A stretch of DNA of 64,000 bases from Pseudaquabacterium terrae. GTDB taxonomy: Bacteria > Pseudomonadota > Gammaproteobacteria > Burkholderiales > Burkholderiaceae_C. Location of the stretch: contig NZ_JABRWJ010000014.1 in NCBI RefSeq assembly GCF_013266755.1, positions 62,001 to 126,000 of the forward strand. Direction: 5' to 3'. The translations under genes and the position numbers were made by a program. Each line of letters starts with the position of its first letter. The stretch's first letter is position 1. The notes under the pieces are model-generated. The model saw nothing but the letters and a program-made list of their open reading frames with translations, was not told the origin of the DNA and made no database searches. This document shows, piece by piece, positions 17,730 through 25,838 of this stretch.

Positions 17730-18878
17730 ATGCGCATCGTCCCCCTGCCCCCTGGCCTGCTGCATGCCGGCCGCCCCGTTCCCTGCACGGTGCGCGATGC
17801 GCGCGGCGCGGTGCTGCTGCGCCGCGCCGCGCCCTGGCCGGCCGAGGGGCTGCGCGGCCTGCCGCAAGCCTGCGGCCTGTGGGTCGAAGCCGACGAGGCC
17901 GAGCGCCTGCGGGCGCCGGCGGCCAACGAATGCGCCGCGTTCGACCAGCGGGCCGGCCTGCGCGATGCCGACGCCAGCTACTGGCCGGCGCTGCAGGCGC
18001 GCGCCGACCGGCTGCTGCGCGCACCGCGCACGCCCGGTTTTCTCGACGAGCTCGAGGCGCTGCGCCACGAGCTGTCCGAGCGGCTGCGGCGCCAGCCCGA
18101 CAAGACGCTGTTCGCGCTGGTGCACCTGGCCAGCACCTCGGTCGAGCAGTACAGCGCGACGCATGCGCTGCTGTGCGCCGCGTCGGCGATGCTGATCGCG
18201 CGCCAGCTGCCCGGCTGGTCCGAGGCGCAGCAGCGCTCGCTGACGCTGGCGGCGCTGACGATGAACGTGTGGATGACCGCGCTGCAGGACGAGCTGGCGC
18301 AGCAATCGGAGGCGCCGACGCCGGCGCAGCGGGCGGTCGTCGAAGGCCATTCGCGCGGCGCCGCGAAGCTGCTGGCCGAGATCGGCGTCACCGACCCAGC
18401 CTGGCTCGAAGCCGTCGCCCATCACCACGACGCCACTGCAGGCCCGCTCGGCCAGCGCAGCACCGGTTTGCAGCTGGCGCGCGTGCTGCAGCGCGTCGAC
18501 CTGTTCACCGCGCGGCTGAGCCCGCGCCGATCGCGCCGCGCCATGTCCGCCGCGGCGGCGGCGCAGGCCGCCTACCTCGCCGAGGACGGCCAGCCGGACG
18601 AAGCCGGCATGCTGCTGATCCGCGCGCTCGGGCTCTATCCGCCGGGCTGCCGCGTGCGCCTGGCCAGCGGCGAGCTCGGCATCGTGCTGCGCCGCGGCGC
18701 GCGCGCCAACACGCCGGCCGTCGCCGCGGTGGCCGATGCTGCCGGCCGCCCGCTGGCGACGCCGGCGCTGCGCCAGGCCGCCGTGCAGCCGGACCACGCG
18801 GTCAAGGCCGCGCTGGCGCCGCACGATGCGGCGCTGCAATTGCCGTTCGACCGCTTGCTGGCGCTGGTCGCCGCTTGA
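17730..18878 (+). CDS. HD-GYP-like protein lacking the HD motif
   Basis: The 382-aa protein follows the diguanylate cyclase by 20 bp. Its middle (about 125-290) aligns by eye with HD-GYP domains: VHLASTSVEQYSATHALLCA, then GHSRGAAKLLAEIGV and AVAHHHDATAGP, followed by QLARVLQRVDLFTARLSPR. Where active enzymes have HDIGK, the sequence reads ALTMNVWMTALQ, so the metal-binding His-Asp pair is gone, and the GYP region is reduced to HHHDATAGP. The C-terminus has the YPPGCRVRLASGELGIVLRRG segment typical of HD-GYP proteins. I infer a c-di-GMP-binding or regulatory protein rather than a hydrolase. ATG 17730 is preferred; an in-frame TTG exists at 17706. Confidence 0.8.
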   Translation: MRIVPLPPGLLHAGRPVPCTVRDARGAVLLRRAAPWPAEGLRGLPQACGLWVEADEAERLRAPAANECAAFDQRAGLRDADASYWPALQARADRLLRAPRTPGFLDELEALRHELSERLRRQPDKTLFALVHLASTSVEQYSATHALLCAASAMLIARQLPGWSEAQQRSLTLAALTMNVWMTALQDELAQQSEAPTPAQRAVVEGHSRGAAKLLAEIGVTDPAWLEAVAHHHDATAGPLGQRSTGLQLARVLQRVDLFTARLSPRRSRRAMSAAAAAQAAYLAEDGQPDEAGMLLIRALGLYPPGCRVRLASGELGIVLRRGARANTPAVAAVADAAGRPLATPALRQAAVQPDHAVKAALAPHDAALQLPFDRLLALVAA

Positions 18879-18906
18879 GCTCCTAGCGCTTGGTCGGAGC
18901 GGCCTG

Positions 18907-19404
18907 CTAGACGATCCGCTGTGCGGCGAACGGCGGCTCGACCGGGCCCTGCGCGTCGGTCTTGTTCAGCAGCAGGATGCTGATCTTCGATACCGCATCG
19001 GTGAACATGCCGGCGACGGTGAAGGGCCGCGCCATGCCGGTCTTGGGCACCAGGCTGATGAAGGCCCAGCCGATCGCCGGGTTGTTCGGCACGCAATAGA
19101 AGATGCCCTCCTCGGGCATGCCGGCGAGCCGCGCGAGCTTGTACCGGCCCTGGCTGCCGACGTGCCCCGGATCGAAGGTGAAGGTGGTGCGCGCCGGCTG
19201 CAGCGGGTTCTCGGCCCACAGGAATTCACCGCCCAGGCCTTCGAGCGTGGCAATGTCGTCGGCGCCGTGCCAGCCGGCGGTCTGGGTCGGAATGCGCTCG
19301 ACCGGACTGCGGTAGGCGCCGTGCAGGTGTTCGATCGTGTCGGCGCCGATGCGGCACTCTTTCAGGATCCGCTCGGCATTCAGGATGACGGTGCGTTCAG
19401 GCAT
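18907..19404 (-). CDS. Hypothetical protein, 165 aa
   Basis: No family is recognised. The start at 19404 has GGAAG at about 8 bp, and the amino-acid composition is that of a soluble globular protein without signal peptide or membrane helix. Notable stretches are AERILKECRIGADTIEHLHG, EFLWAENPLQPARTTFTFDP and PNNPAIGWAFISLVP, the last part being moderately hydrophobic. It lies between the HD-GYP-like gene (tail to tail, 28 bp) and the S15-type hydrolase gene on its own strand, 119 bp downstream of that gene. Function cannot be inferred. Confidence 0.6.
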   Translation of the reverse strand: MPERTVILNAERILKECRIGADTIEHLHGAYRSPVERIPTQTAGWHGADDIATLEGLGGEFLWAENPLQPARTTFTFDPGHVGSQGRYKLARLAGMPEEGIFYCVPNNPAIGWAFISLVPKTGMARPFTVAGMFTDAVSKISILLLNKTDAQGPVEPPFAAQRIV

Positions 19405-19523
19405 GGCAGCTTCCAGTGGTGTGTTGGCGGCATCCTAGGGACGACGCCCGCCTTGAACACCCCTAGATGCTGCAGTGCAGCAGGCACGTTCCTAGCGCGC
19501 AAGAGCAGCGGCGCGGTCCGTCT

Positions 19524-21227
19524 TCAGCGCAACGACGGCAGGATCAGCGTCGACTGCTTCGTCGCGTCGAACACGAAGCGCATGTCGAGCCGGCCGTGGC
19601 TCGGGTGGCTGACCAAGTGGTCGCGCGTGTCGATGACCACCGCGATGCGGTGGCCGGCCGGCACGTCGTAGGCCGTGGCGACGAAGTCGACCGGGAAATC
19701 GATCACCTGGCCCGGCGTGCCGAAGTGCAGCGTGCGCGCGCCGTGCGTGATCAGCGTGCCGGTGCCGAGCGCGTCGACGTCGTACAGGTAGGCGACCGCC
19801 TGCGCCTGTCCCTGCGAAGGCTTCAGGCGCAGGTTGATGCGCGGGATGCCGCGCAGCTTCAGCGGCGCGACGAGCGTCGGGCCCTCGTAGCGCACACCCT
19901 GGCCGCGGAGCACCGAGGGCAGCCAGGTGAGCACCGGCAGGCCGAGGCTCTCGCCGGTGGTCGACAGGATCGGCAGCACGCCGCTGGTGGCGGTGGTGTC
20001 GAAGGTGTTGTCGATCGCGTCCATCGCGCTCTTGGTGTTGGCGTGGGTCTGCAGCGTGCCGTGCGCGCCAAGCCAGCAGAAGCAACCCAGGTCCCAGCGG
20101 ATGTCGCCGCGCGGCGCGACGTTGTAGAAGCGGTCGATCACGCTGGCCGTCGGCCAGCTGTCGAAGTGCTCGCGGGCCTGCGAGAACTTCAGCTGCATCG
20201 TCACTTTCGGCTCGGCGACGATGCCGTTGTCGATGCCCTTGAGCCAGTAATCGAACCAGCGGTGCGCCTGGTCGTAGACGACGTTGTCGACGTCCAGCAG
20301 TGCGCCGGGCAACTCGGCCTGCGCGTGGATGCCCTGGTTGATCAAGAGCTTCTTCGGCCCGCTGAGCTGCTGGAACATCTTCAGCGTCGAGTTCGGCGTG
20401 AAGAGGTCGTCCTGGAAGTTCTTGCTCAGGAACACCGGCGCGTTGCGCGCATTGATCTGCGGCACGTAGGTCAGCGGCGAGCGGATGCGCGCCCAGGCCA
20501 GGATCTCGGCGATCTTGGCGGCCGAGGTGTTCGGGTCCTTCAGCGCGGTGACGTATTCGTTGACCTTCGGGTCCGGCCGTCCGGTGACCTGGCCGGCCAG
20601 CGCCAGCACGTCGGCCCAGGTGCGGTTCGGTGTCTCGGCGCCGTACAGCTCGTCGGGCAGGCTGCCCCAGGTCGACAGCGCGGCGACGGTCTTGACGCGC
20701 GGATCGTGCGCCAGCGCCAGCAGCGAGATGCCCGAGCCGTACGAGATGCCGCTCATTGCGACCTTGCCCATGTCGGTGGGCGTCTGCAGCGCCAGGTAGT
20801 CCAGCGCCGACGAGGCATCCTTGACGTCCTCGGGCCCGGCGACCTCGATCTGCCCGCCCGAGAGCCAGAAGCCGCGCGTGGTGTAGCTGAGCACGACGTA
20901 GCCGTCCTTGGCCAGCCGGTACGACTGGCCGAGGTACTCGAACAGGTCGGTCACCGCCCAGCTGCTGACCATCACGACGGCCGGGAACTTCTGGCCCGCG
21001 CTGGTTCGGCGCGGCAGGAAGACGTTGGCGGTGAGCTGCGTGCCGTCCCACGCGGTGATGCGCAGGTTGTTGAGCCAGCAGGTGCCGTCGTGCGGGTTGA
21101 TCTTGCCGGGGTTGGCGAGGTTGCCGATGAAGATCTCGCCGGGGGCGACCGGCGTGCAGGCGAGCTCGGCGTGCGCGGCCGCCGTGAACAGCAGCAGGCT
21201 CGCCGCGAGGCGCTTCGATGGGAACAT
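19524..21227 (-). CDS. Secreted CocE/NonD (S15-type) alpha/beta hydrolase
   Basis: The 567-aa product has an N-terminal signal peptide (KRLAASLLLFTAAAHAELAC, cleavage after AHA). An X-Pro dipeptidyl-peptidase/CocE-type hydrolase follows: ITAWDGTQLTANVFLPR, then KDGYVVLSYTTRGFW, the nucleophile elbow GISYGSG (Ser about residue 164), and a C-terminal jelly-roll-like part ending DFVATAYDVPAGHRIAVVID. These enzymes hydrolyse esters or amides, but the substrate is not evident. AGGAGA 8 bp upstream supports the ATG at 21227. Export to the periplasm is predicted. Confidence 0.88.
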   Translation of the reverse strand: MFPSKRLAASLLLFTAAAHAELACTPVAPGEIFIGNLANPGKINPHDGTCWLNNLRITAWDGTQLTANVFLPRRTSAGQKFPAVVMVSSWAVTDLFEYLGQSYRLAKDGYVVLSYTTRGFWLSGGQIEVAGPEDVKDASSALDYLALQTPTDMGKVAMSGISYGSGISLLALAHDPRVKTVAALSTWGSLPDELYGAETPNRTWADVLALAGQVTGRPDPKVNEYVTALKDPNTSAAKIAEILAWARIRSPLTYVPQINARNAPVFLSKNFQDDLFTPNSTLKMFQQLSGPKKLLINQGIHAQAELPGALLDVDNVVYDQAHRWFDYWLKGIDNGIVAEPKVTMQLKFSQAREHFDSWPTASVIDRFYNVAPRGDIRWDLGCFCWLGAHGTLQTHANTKSAMDAIDNTFDTTATSGVLPILSTTGESLGLPVLTWLPSVLRGQGVRYEGPTLVAPLKLRGIPRINLRLKPSQGQAQAVAYLYDVDALGTGTLITHGARTLHFGTPGQVIDFPVDFVATAYDVPAGHRIAVVIDTRDHLVSHPSHGRLDMRFVFDATKQSTLILPSLR

Positions 21228-21268
21228 GATCAGGCTCTCCTAGAACGATGGGATGCGCACGAGACGAT

Positions 21269-21299
21269 GCCGCCCGCTCGGTCCCCGAGGACGGGCGGC
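21269..21299. other. Strong hairpin upstream of the S15-type hydrolase gene
   Basis: GCCGCCCG (21269-21276) pairs with CGGGCGGC (21292-21299), with an inner stem CTCGG/CCGAG around a 3-base loop and a 2-base bulge. There is no T-run on either side, so it does not look like an intrinsic terminator. Read on the minus strand it lies about 42 bp before the hydrolase ATG and could be a leader structure. A role is unproven. Confidence 0.4.
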
Positions 21300-21548
21300 G
21301 CATCACCAGGAAGCAGTCAGGCGATAACCGTTAATTGACGTGGCATCAGCGCGCAGGATCGACGGCTGCGCCGGCTCGGGCGCGCGGCACGGCGAACGTT
21401 TGGGTCCCCTGCGGCGCGAGCGAAATTTAGTACGAGCGCTGGTTTTGGTGCGCTGCGGAAGAACCCTTGGTTTGGCATCCGAATGCAACAATCCGACAGC
21501 GCAGCGGCCTTCGTTCATGGGGGGTGTCGGGTGGCGTGCGCGGCCCGG

Positions 21549-21587
21549 GGTACGGTTTGGTACCAGCTCGAGGTACGGTTCGGTACC
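21549..21587. promoter_or_regulatory. Two GGTAC-N6-GTACC boxes, putative operator
   Basis: GGTACGGTTTGGTACC (21549-21564) and GGTACGGTTCGGTACC (21572-21587) are near-identical 16-bp boxes, each an inverted repeat GGTAC-N6-GTACC. They lie 23 bp apart centre to centre and end 47 bp before the SnoaL-like ATG. Paired symmetric boxes in a promoter gap are typical of TetR-, MarR- or GntR-type operators. No such regulator is encoded beside them, and the protein is unknown. Confidence 0.5.
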
Positions 21588-21634
21588 GCGGCGCTGCGGC
21601 ATCATCGGCGGTCCCACCCGCCGCGAGAAGTCCC

Positions 21635-22072
21635 ATGCCCCGTCCCGAAACGCTCGAAGCCTTCATCGCCCGCGTCGAGGCCAATGCGCACGTCGAAGCG
21701 GTCGAGGAGTACTACACCGCCGACGCCTCGATGCGCGAGAACCACGAGCCGCCGCGGATCGGCCGCGACCACCATGTCGCCAACGAGCGCCGCGTGCTCG
21801 GGCGGGCGAAGCGGATCGAGTCGACCTGCGTGCGGCCGGTCTTCGTCAACGGCGACCACGTCGTGATCCGCTGGATCTTCACGTTCGACTGGCACGACGG
21901 CACGACGACGCGCATGGAGGAGCTGGCCTGGCAGCGCTGGGCGGGCGAACGCATCGCCGAAGAGCAGTTCTTCTATGACCCGGTGCAACGCACGCCGCGG
22001 CGCATCGAGTCCTACCCGAACGGCACGCCAGCGCCTACGGACAGCGCGCCGCCCGGTTCCCACAATGGGTAG
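21635..22072 (+). CDS. SnoaL-like / NTF2-fold polyketide-cyclase-type protein
   Basis: The 145-aa protein fits the NTF2-like fold: a helical start (ETLEAFIARVEANAHVEAVE), the EYYTADASMRENHEPPRIGRD motif with Asn-His, and strands HVVIRWIFTFDW and RMEELAWQRWAGERIAEEQF. Family members bind small hydrophobic molecules or act as cyclases or isomerases; no substrate can be assigned. The frame is open further upstream, but the ATG at 21635 follows a purine-rich CGCGAGAAG and gives the natural fold start. The stop TAG directly abuts the penicillin-binding protein ATG, though a functional link is not obvious. Confidence 0.75.
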   Translation: MPRPETLEAFIARVEANAHVEAVEEYYTADASMRENHEPPRIGRDHHVANERRVLGRAKRIESTCVRPVFVNGDHVVIRWIFTFDWHDGTTTRMEELAWQRWAGERIAEEQFFYDPVQRTPRRIESYPNGTPAPTDSAPPGSHNG

Positions 22073-24394
22073 ATGGCTCGTACACGGCTCTCCAGGGTTT
22101 GGGCGGTCCTGCGCGATCCTGGCAGCGGATGGGCAAAGCGTTCACGCTACGCAGCAGGCGGCCTGGCCGCACTGTTCATCGCCGCTGCCGCGTTGTTCCT
22201 GCTCTATGCGCTGGTCCTGATCCCGTTCACGCCGAGCACGCGCGACCTTCGAAGCGCAAAGACGGAGTACTCCGCGGTGCTCCGATCGGCGGATGGCCAG
22301 GAGCTCGCCGCCTTCAGGCGACGCAACCGCGAATGGGTCAAACTCACCGGCATGTCCCCGGCCATCGTCGACGCGCTGGTGGCCGCCGAGGATCACCGCT
22401 TCTTCGACCACCCCGGACTCGACTTCAAGCGCACGGCCGCCGCCGTGTTCCACACCTTGACCGGCGATGTCCAGGGCGGCTCGACGATCACGCAGCAGCT
22501 GGCGCGCAACCTCTATCCCGATGACATCGGCCGCTCGCTGTCGCTGACGCGCAAGCTCAAGGAGGCGATCACCGCGCTGAAGATCGAGTCGATCTACACC
22601 AAGCAGGAGATCCTCGAGACCTATCTCAACACCGTGCCGTTTCTCTACAACGCCTACGGCATCGAGATGGCGGCGCGGACCTACTTCGACAAGTCGGCGC
22701 ACGAGCTCGATACGCTGGAGAGCGCCACGCTGATCGGGATGCTCAAGGGAACGAGCTACTACAACCCGGTGCTCAATCCCGAGCGAGCGGTGCAGCGGCG
22801 CAACATCGTGCTGGCCCAGATGGTCAAGCACCAGCGCCTGACGCCGGCCCGCTTCGAGGTGCTGCACAAGCGCCCCCTGCGCCTTGACTTCGAGCGCCAG
22901 CGCGAACCCGAGGGCGTCGCACCGCACTTCGCGGAACATCTGCGCAAGTGGCTCATCGGCTGGGCCGATCGCAACGGCTACAACCTCTACGCCGATGGCC
23001 TCGTGATCTACACGACCCTCGATTCGCGCCTGCAGAGCCTTGGCAATCAGGCGGTCGCGCGGCAGGCGCAGGCACTGCAGTCGGTGGCCGATGTCGAGTG
23101 GGGCAAACGTTCGCCGCAGGTGCTCTCCACCGACCTGGCGGCCTATGGGCACTTGCGCCGGCAGGTCGAGCCGTTCGCGCACTTCTGGAGCTCGCGCGGC
23201 GAGCTCCTGGACACGTTCATCCGGGAGACGGGCGCCTACCGGGCGGCCATCGCCGAAGGCCTGTCCGACGCCGATGCGATGTTGCGCTTGAAGGCCGATG
23301 CGGCCTTCCTGAAGACGCTGCGCTCGGACAAGACGCGCCTGCAGGCCGGCTTCGTCGCCATCGACCCGCGCAACGGGCATGTCAAGGCGTGGGTCGGCAG
23401 CCGCGACTTCCAGCAGGATCCGTTCGACCACGTGCACCAGGCGCGACGGCAGCCGGGGTCGACCTTCAAGCCGTTTGTCTATGCTGCCGCGTTCGAGCAG
23501 GGCGCGAAGCCGAACGACACGCTGATCGACAAGGCGGTCGAGATTGCGCTGGAGGGCGGCGAGGTCTGGCGGCCCAACGAGGGCGACGCGACCACCGGAC
23601 AGGCGATGAGCCTGCGCAACGCCCTCGCGCAGTCGAAGAACACGATCACGGCGCAGCTCGTCCAGCGCGTGGGCGCCGGCAACGCGGCCAAGGTCGCGCA
23701 TGCGATGGGTGTGCGGCAGAGCAAGCTCGATCCGGTGCCCTCGCTGGCGCTTGGAACGAGCCCGGTCACGCTGAAGGAGATGGTCTCGGGCTACGGCACG
23801 ATCGTCAACGACGGCCACTACATCGAACCGATCCTGATCACCCGCATCGAGGACCGGCACCGACGCGTGCTCGCCGAGTTCGAGCCGCAGATGCAGCCCG
23901 CCATCTCCAGAGCAAGTGCGCATGCACTGATCGACGCGATGCGCGCCGTCATCGACGCCGGCACCGGCACCGCCATTCGCGAGCGCTTCGGCATTCAAGC
24001 CGATGTGGCCGGAAAGACCGGCACCACGCAGAACAACACCGATGGCTGGTTCATCCTGATGCACCCGCAACTCGTCGGCGGCGCCTGGGTCGGCTTCAAC
24101 GACAACCGCGTGGCGATGCGCAGCGCCCACTGGGGCCAGGGCGGCCACAGCGCCCTGCACATCGTCGGCGACTTCTTTCAGCAGGCGCTTGCCACGCAGG
24201 CCGTCGACCCGCGGGCGGGCTTTGCCGCACCGCGCGAGCGCCCCGCGTTGGAGCCGGTGCCGGTGCTGCGCGACATGGGAGGCTGGCTGGCGCGCGTCTT
24301 CGGACCGCAGCGACCGCCGGATCGCCGGCGCGGCGGTTCGGTCCCGCCGGGCGAGATCCTGCCTGAGGAAGAGGTCCACGAGCGCAGGCGGTGA
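22073..24394 (+). CDS. Class A penicillin-binding protein (glycosyltransferase/transpeptidase)
   Basis: The 773-aa protein has one N-terminal membrane helix (about 25-48, GGLAALFIAAAALFLLYALVL) and a GT51 glycosyltransferase domain with AAEDHRFFDHPG (catalytic Glu about 105) and GGSTITQQLARNLY. It also has a transpeptidase domain with SxxK in QPGSTFKPF (Ser about 462), SxN in QSKNTITAQ and the KTGTT motif near 648. It should polymerise and cross-link peptidoglycan in the periplasm. The extended region between the domains (about 330-440) is longer than in minimal PBP1 forms. It starts immediately after the SnoaL-like stop. Which PBP1 subgroup it belongs to is not certain. Confidence 0.93.
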   Translation: MARTRLSRVWAVLRDPGSGWAKRSRYAAGGLAALFIAAAALFLLYALVLIPFTPSTRDLRSAKTEYSAVLRSADGQELAAFRRRNREWVKLTGMSPAIVDALVAAEDHRFFDHPGLDFKRTAAAVFHTLTGDVQGGSTITQQLARNLYPDDIGRSLSLTRKLKEAITALKIESIYTKQEILETYLNTVPFLYNAYGIEMAARTYFDKSAHELDTLESATLIGMLKGTSYYNPVLNPERAVQRRNIVLAQMVKHQRLTPARFEVLHKRPLRLDFERQREPEGVAPHFAEHLRKWLIGWADRNGYNLYADGLVIYTTLDSRLQSLGNQAVARQAQALQSVADVEWGKRSPQVLSTDLAAYGHLRRQVEPFAHFWSSRGELLDTFIRETGAYRAAIAEGLSDADAMLRLKADAAFLKTLRSDKTRLQAGFVAIDPRNGHVKAWVGSRDFQQDPFDHVHQARRQPGSTFKPFVYAAAFEQGAKPNDTLIDKAVEIALEGGEVWRPNEGDATTGQAMSLRNALAQSKNTITAQLVQRVGAGNAAKVAHAMGVRQSKLDPVPSLALGTSPVTLKEMVSGYGTIVNDGHYIEPILITRIEDRHRRVLAEFEPQMQPAISRASAHALIDAMRAVIDAGTGTAIRERFGIQADVAGKTGTTQNNTDGWFILMHPQLVGGAWVGFNDNRVAMRSAHWGQGGHSALHIVGDFFQQALATQAVDPRAGFAAPRERPALEPVPVLRDMGGWLARVFGPQRPPDRRRGGSVPPGEILPEEEVHERRR

Positions 24395-24564
24395 CTGCTG
24401 GCGTGACGCGGCATCATCGCGGCCCGCCCGCTGCGAGGAGCACCCGCACGGCAAGCCGTTGGCATGCTCCGATGAGCCGCGTTTCTTGGGCCAGAAACGC
24501 TCGCTGCTGTTCGTCGACGTGCCGTGATGCGGCGCGTCCAGCGCATGGCCGCGTCGATAACGCG

Positions 24565-25797
24565 TCAGGCGAGCGCGCGCTGGTCGGCTGCGGCGAATTC
24601 GGGCAGCGTCTGACCTTCGCGCTGCAGCAGCAGCGTCAGGTAGCGCGCTTCCCATTCGGTCATCACGACCGACCAGTCGCGCGCGATCGCCCGCGTGCGG
24701 CCCTGCGCGGCCCAGCGCTGCGGCGCGCCGTCCTCGAGCAGCGTGGCGAGCGCCGCGGCCCAGTCGGCCGGATCGCGCGAGCGCACGACGAGGCCGGCGC
24801 CTTCGGCCAGCTCGGGCAGCGCGCCGTAGCCGCTGGTGATCACCGGCGTGCCGCAGGCCATCGCCTCGAGCACGGCGAGGCCGAAGGTCTCGCGGTCGCC
24901 GGCATGCACGAAGCCGTCGACGTTGGCCATCAGCCGCGCCAGGCGATGGTCGGGCTGCGGCGCGAGCACGCGCACCTGCGCACCGGTCGGCGGCAGCGGC
25001 CCGCTGCCGACCGCCAGCAGCAGGCAACGGGGCCCGAGCTGGCGCACCGCCTCGACCAGCAGCGGCAGGTTCTTGTCGGCCTCGAAGCGGCCGGCGTACA
25101 GCAGCAGCGTGCTGCCGGGCGCGGCACCGATCAGCCGCTCGAGCTGCCAGCGCCACGCCGGCTCGCGCAGGCGCGGCGTGAACAGCGCGCTGTCGACGCC
25201 GAGGCTTTGCAGGCGCACGTTCGACACGCCGAAGCCGCGCAGCACGCGCACCGTCGATTCGCTGGGCGCGAGCACTTCGTCGAAGTGCGCGTAGAAGCGG
25301 CGCAGGTAGGCGCCGGTCGAGCGTTCGACCCAGCGCGCCAAGTGGCCCGAGCGCGTGTGCTGGCCGAACCAGCCGCCCAGCGCGGTCGGCAACTCGTAGA
25401 GGCAGCAGGCCACCACCGGCACGCGCAGCCTGCGCGCCGCGGCCAGCGCGGCCCAGCCGAGCACGCCGGCATCGGCGACCTCGATCAGGTCGGGCTCGGC
25501 GCGTTCGATCAGCCGCTGCGCGCGGCCGGCATCGGCCACCACGCGGCGCCCGCCGGACCACGGCGCCGGCACGCTGGGGCAGGACACGACGCCCCGGCCA
25601 TGGCCCTGCGGCGCGACGATCGTGTGGCGCCAGCCGGCCGCCTGCAGCCAGGCGTGCTTGGCGCCGAGGTAACGCTGGCTCGCGTCGTCCCACAGCGCCG
25701 AGACGTCGAGCAGGTGGTTGCCCTCGCGGGGGGCGGGCAGCGGGGCCGGTTCGGAGACCGGGTCCGGGCGGGAGAGCATGGCGGTGGCGGAACGCAT
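24565..25797 (-). CDS. GT4-type glycosyltransferase
   Basis: The 410-aa protein is a GT-B-fold glycosyltransferase of family 4. The acceptor half has the N-terminal Rossmann-like region (HTIVAPQGHGRGV, EPDLIEVADAGVLGWAAL). The donor half shows LLYAGRFEADKNLPLLVEAV, followed by GDRETFGLAVLEAMACGTPV with the EX7E-type motif, and SGYGALPEL. It transfers a sugar from a nucleotide sugar to a lipid or glycan acceptor; which one is unknown. No signal peptide. ATG 25797 was chosen over an in-frame TTG at 25812. It lies 41 bp after the hybrid kinase gene on the same strand and may be the last gene of that unit. Confidence 0.88.
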   Translation of the reverse strand: MRSATAMLSRPDPVSEPAPLPAPREGNHLLDVSALWDDASQRYLGAKHAWLQAAGWRHTIVAPQGHGRGVVSCPSVPAPWSGGRRVVADAGRAQRLIERAEPDLIEVADAGVLGWAALAAARRLRVPVVACCLYELPTALGGWFGQHTRSGHLARWVERSTGAYLRRFYAHFDEVLAPSESTVRVLRGFGVSNVRLQSLGVDSALFTPRLREPAWRWQLERLIGAAPGSTLLLYAGRFEADKNLPLLVEAVRQLGPRCLLLAVGSGPLPPTGAQVRVLAPQPDHRLARLMANVDGFVHAGDRETFGLAVLEAMACGTPVITSGYGALPELAEGAGLVVRSRDPADWAAALATLLEDGAPQRWAAQGRTRAIARDWSVVMTEWEARYLTLLLQREGQTLPEFAAADQRALA

Positions 25798-25838
25798 GGC
25801 GCCCTTGGGCAAACGGCGCGCCCGAGCGCGCCTTCACG

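Larger units (their letters stand above)
21228..21634. other. Intergenic region of 407 bp without gene
   Basis: This is the only gap over 300 bp. It separates the secreted hydrolase (minus strand, start 21227) from the SnoaL-like gene (plus strand, start 21635). It holds a strong hairpin at 21269-21299, a mildly AT-rich patch around 21420-21450 (CGAAATTTAGTACGAG) and a pair of inverted-repeat boxes at 21549-21587. No reading frame with good start signals was found. It probably carries both divergent promoters. Confidence 0.6.

Noticed and set aside
24395-24564. Possible gene remnant between the penicillin-binding protein and the glycosyltransferase genes
   Set aside because: A short frame ends in FLGQKRSLLFVDVP and a GCGGCATCATCG stretch resembles one at 21597, but there is no start codon with ribosome site and no family match; it is too weak to call.
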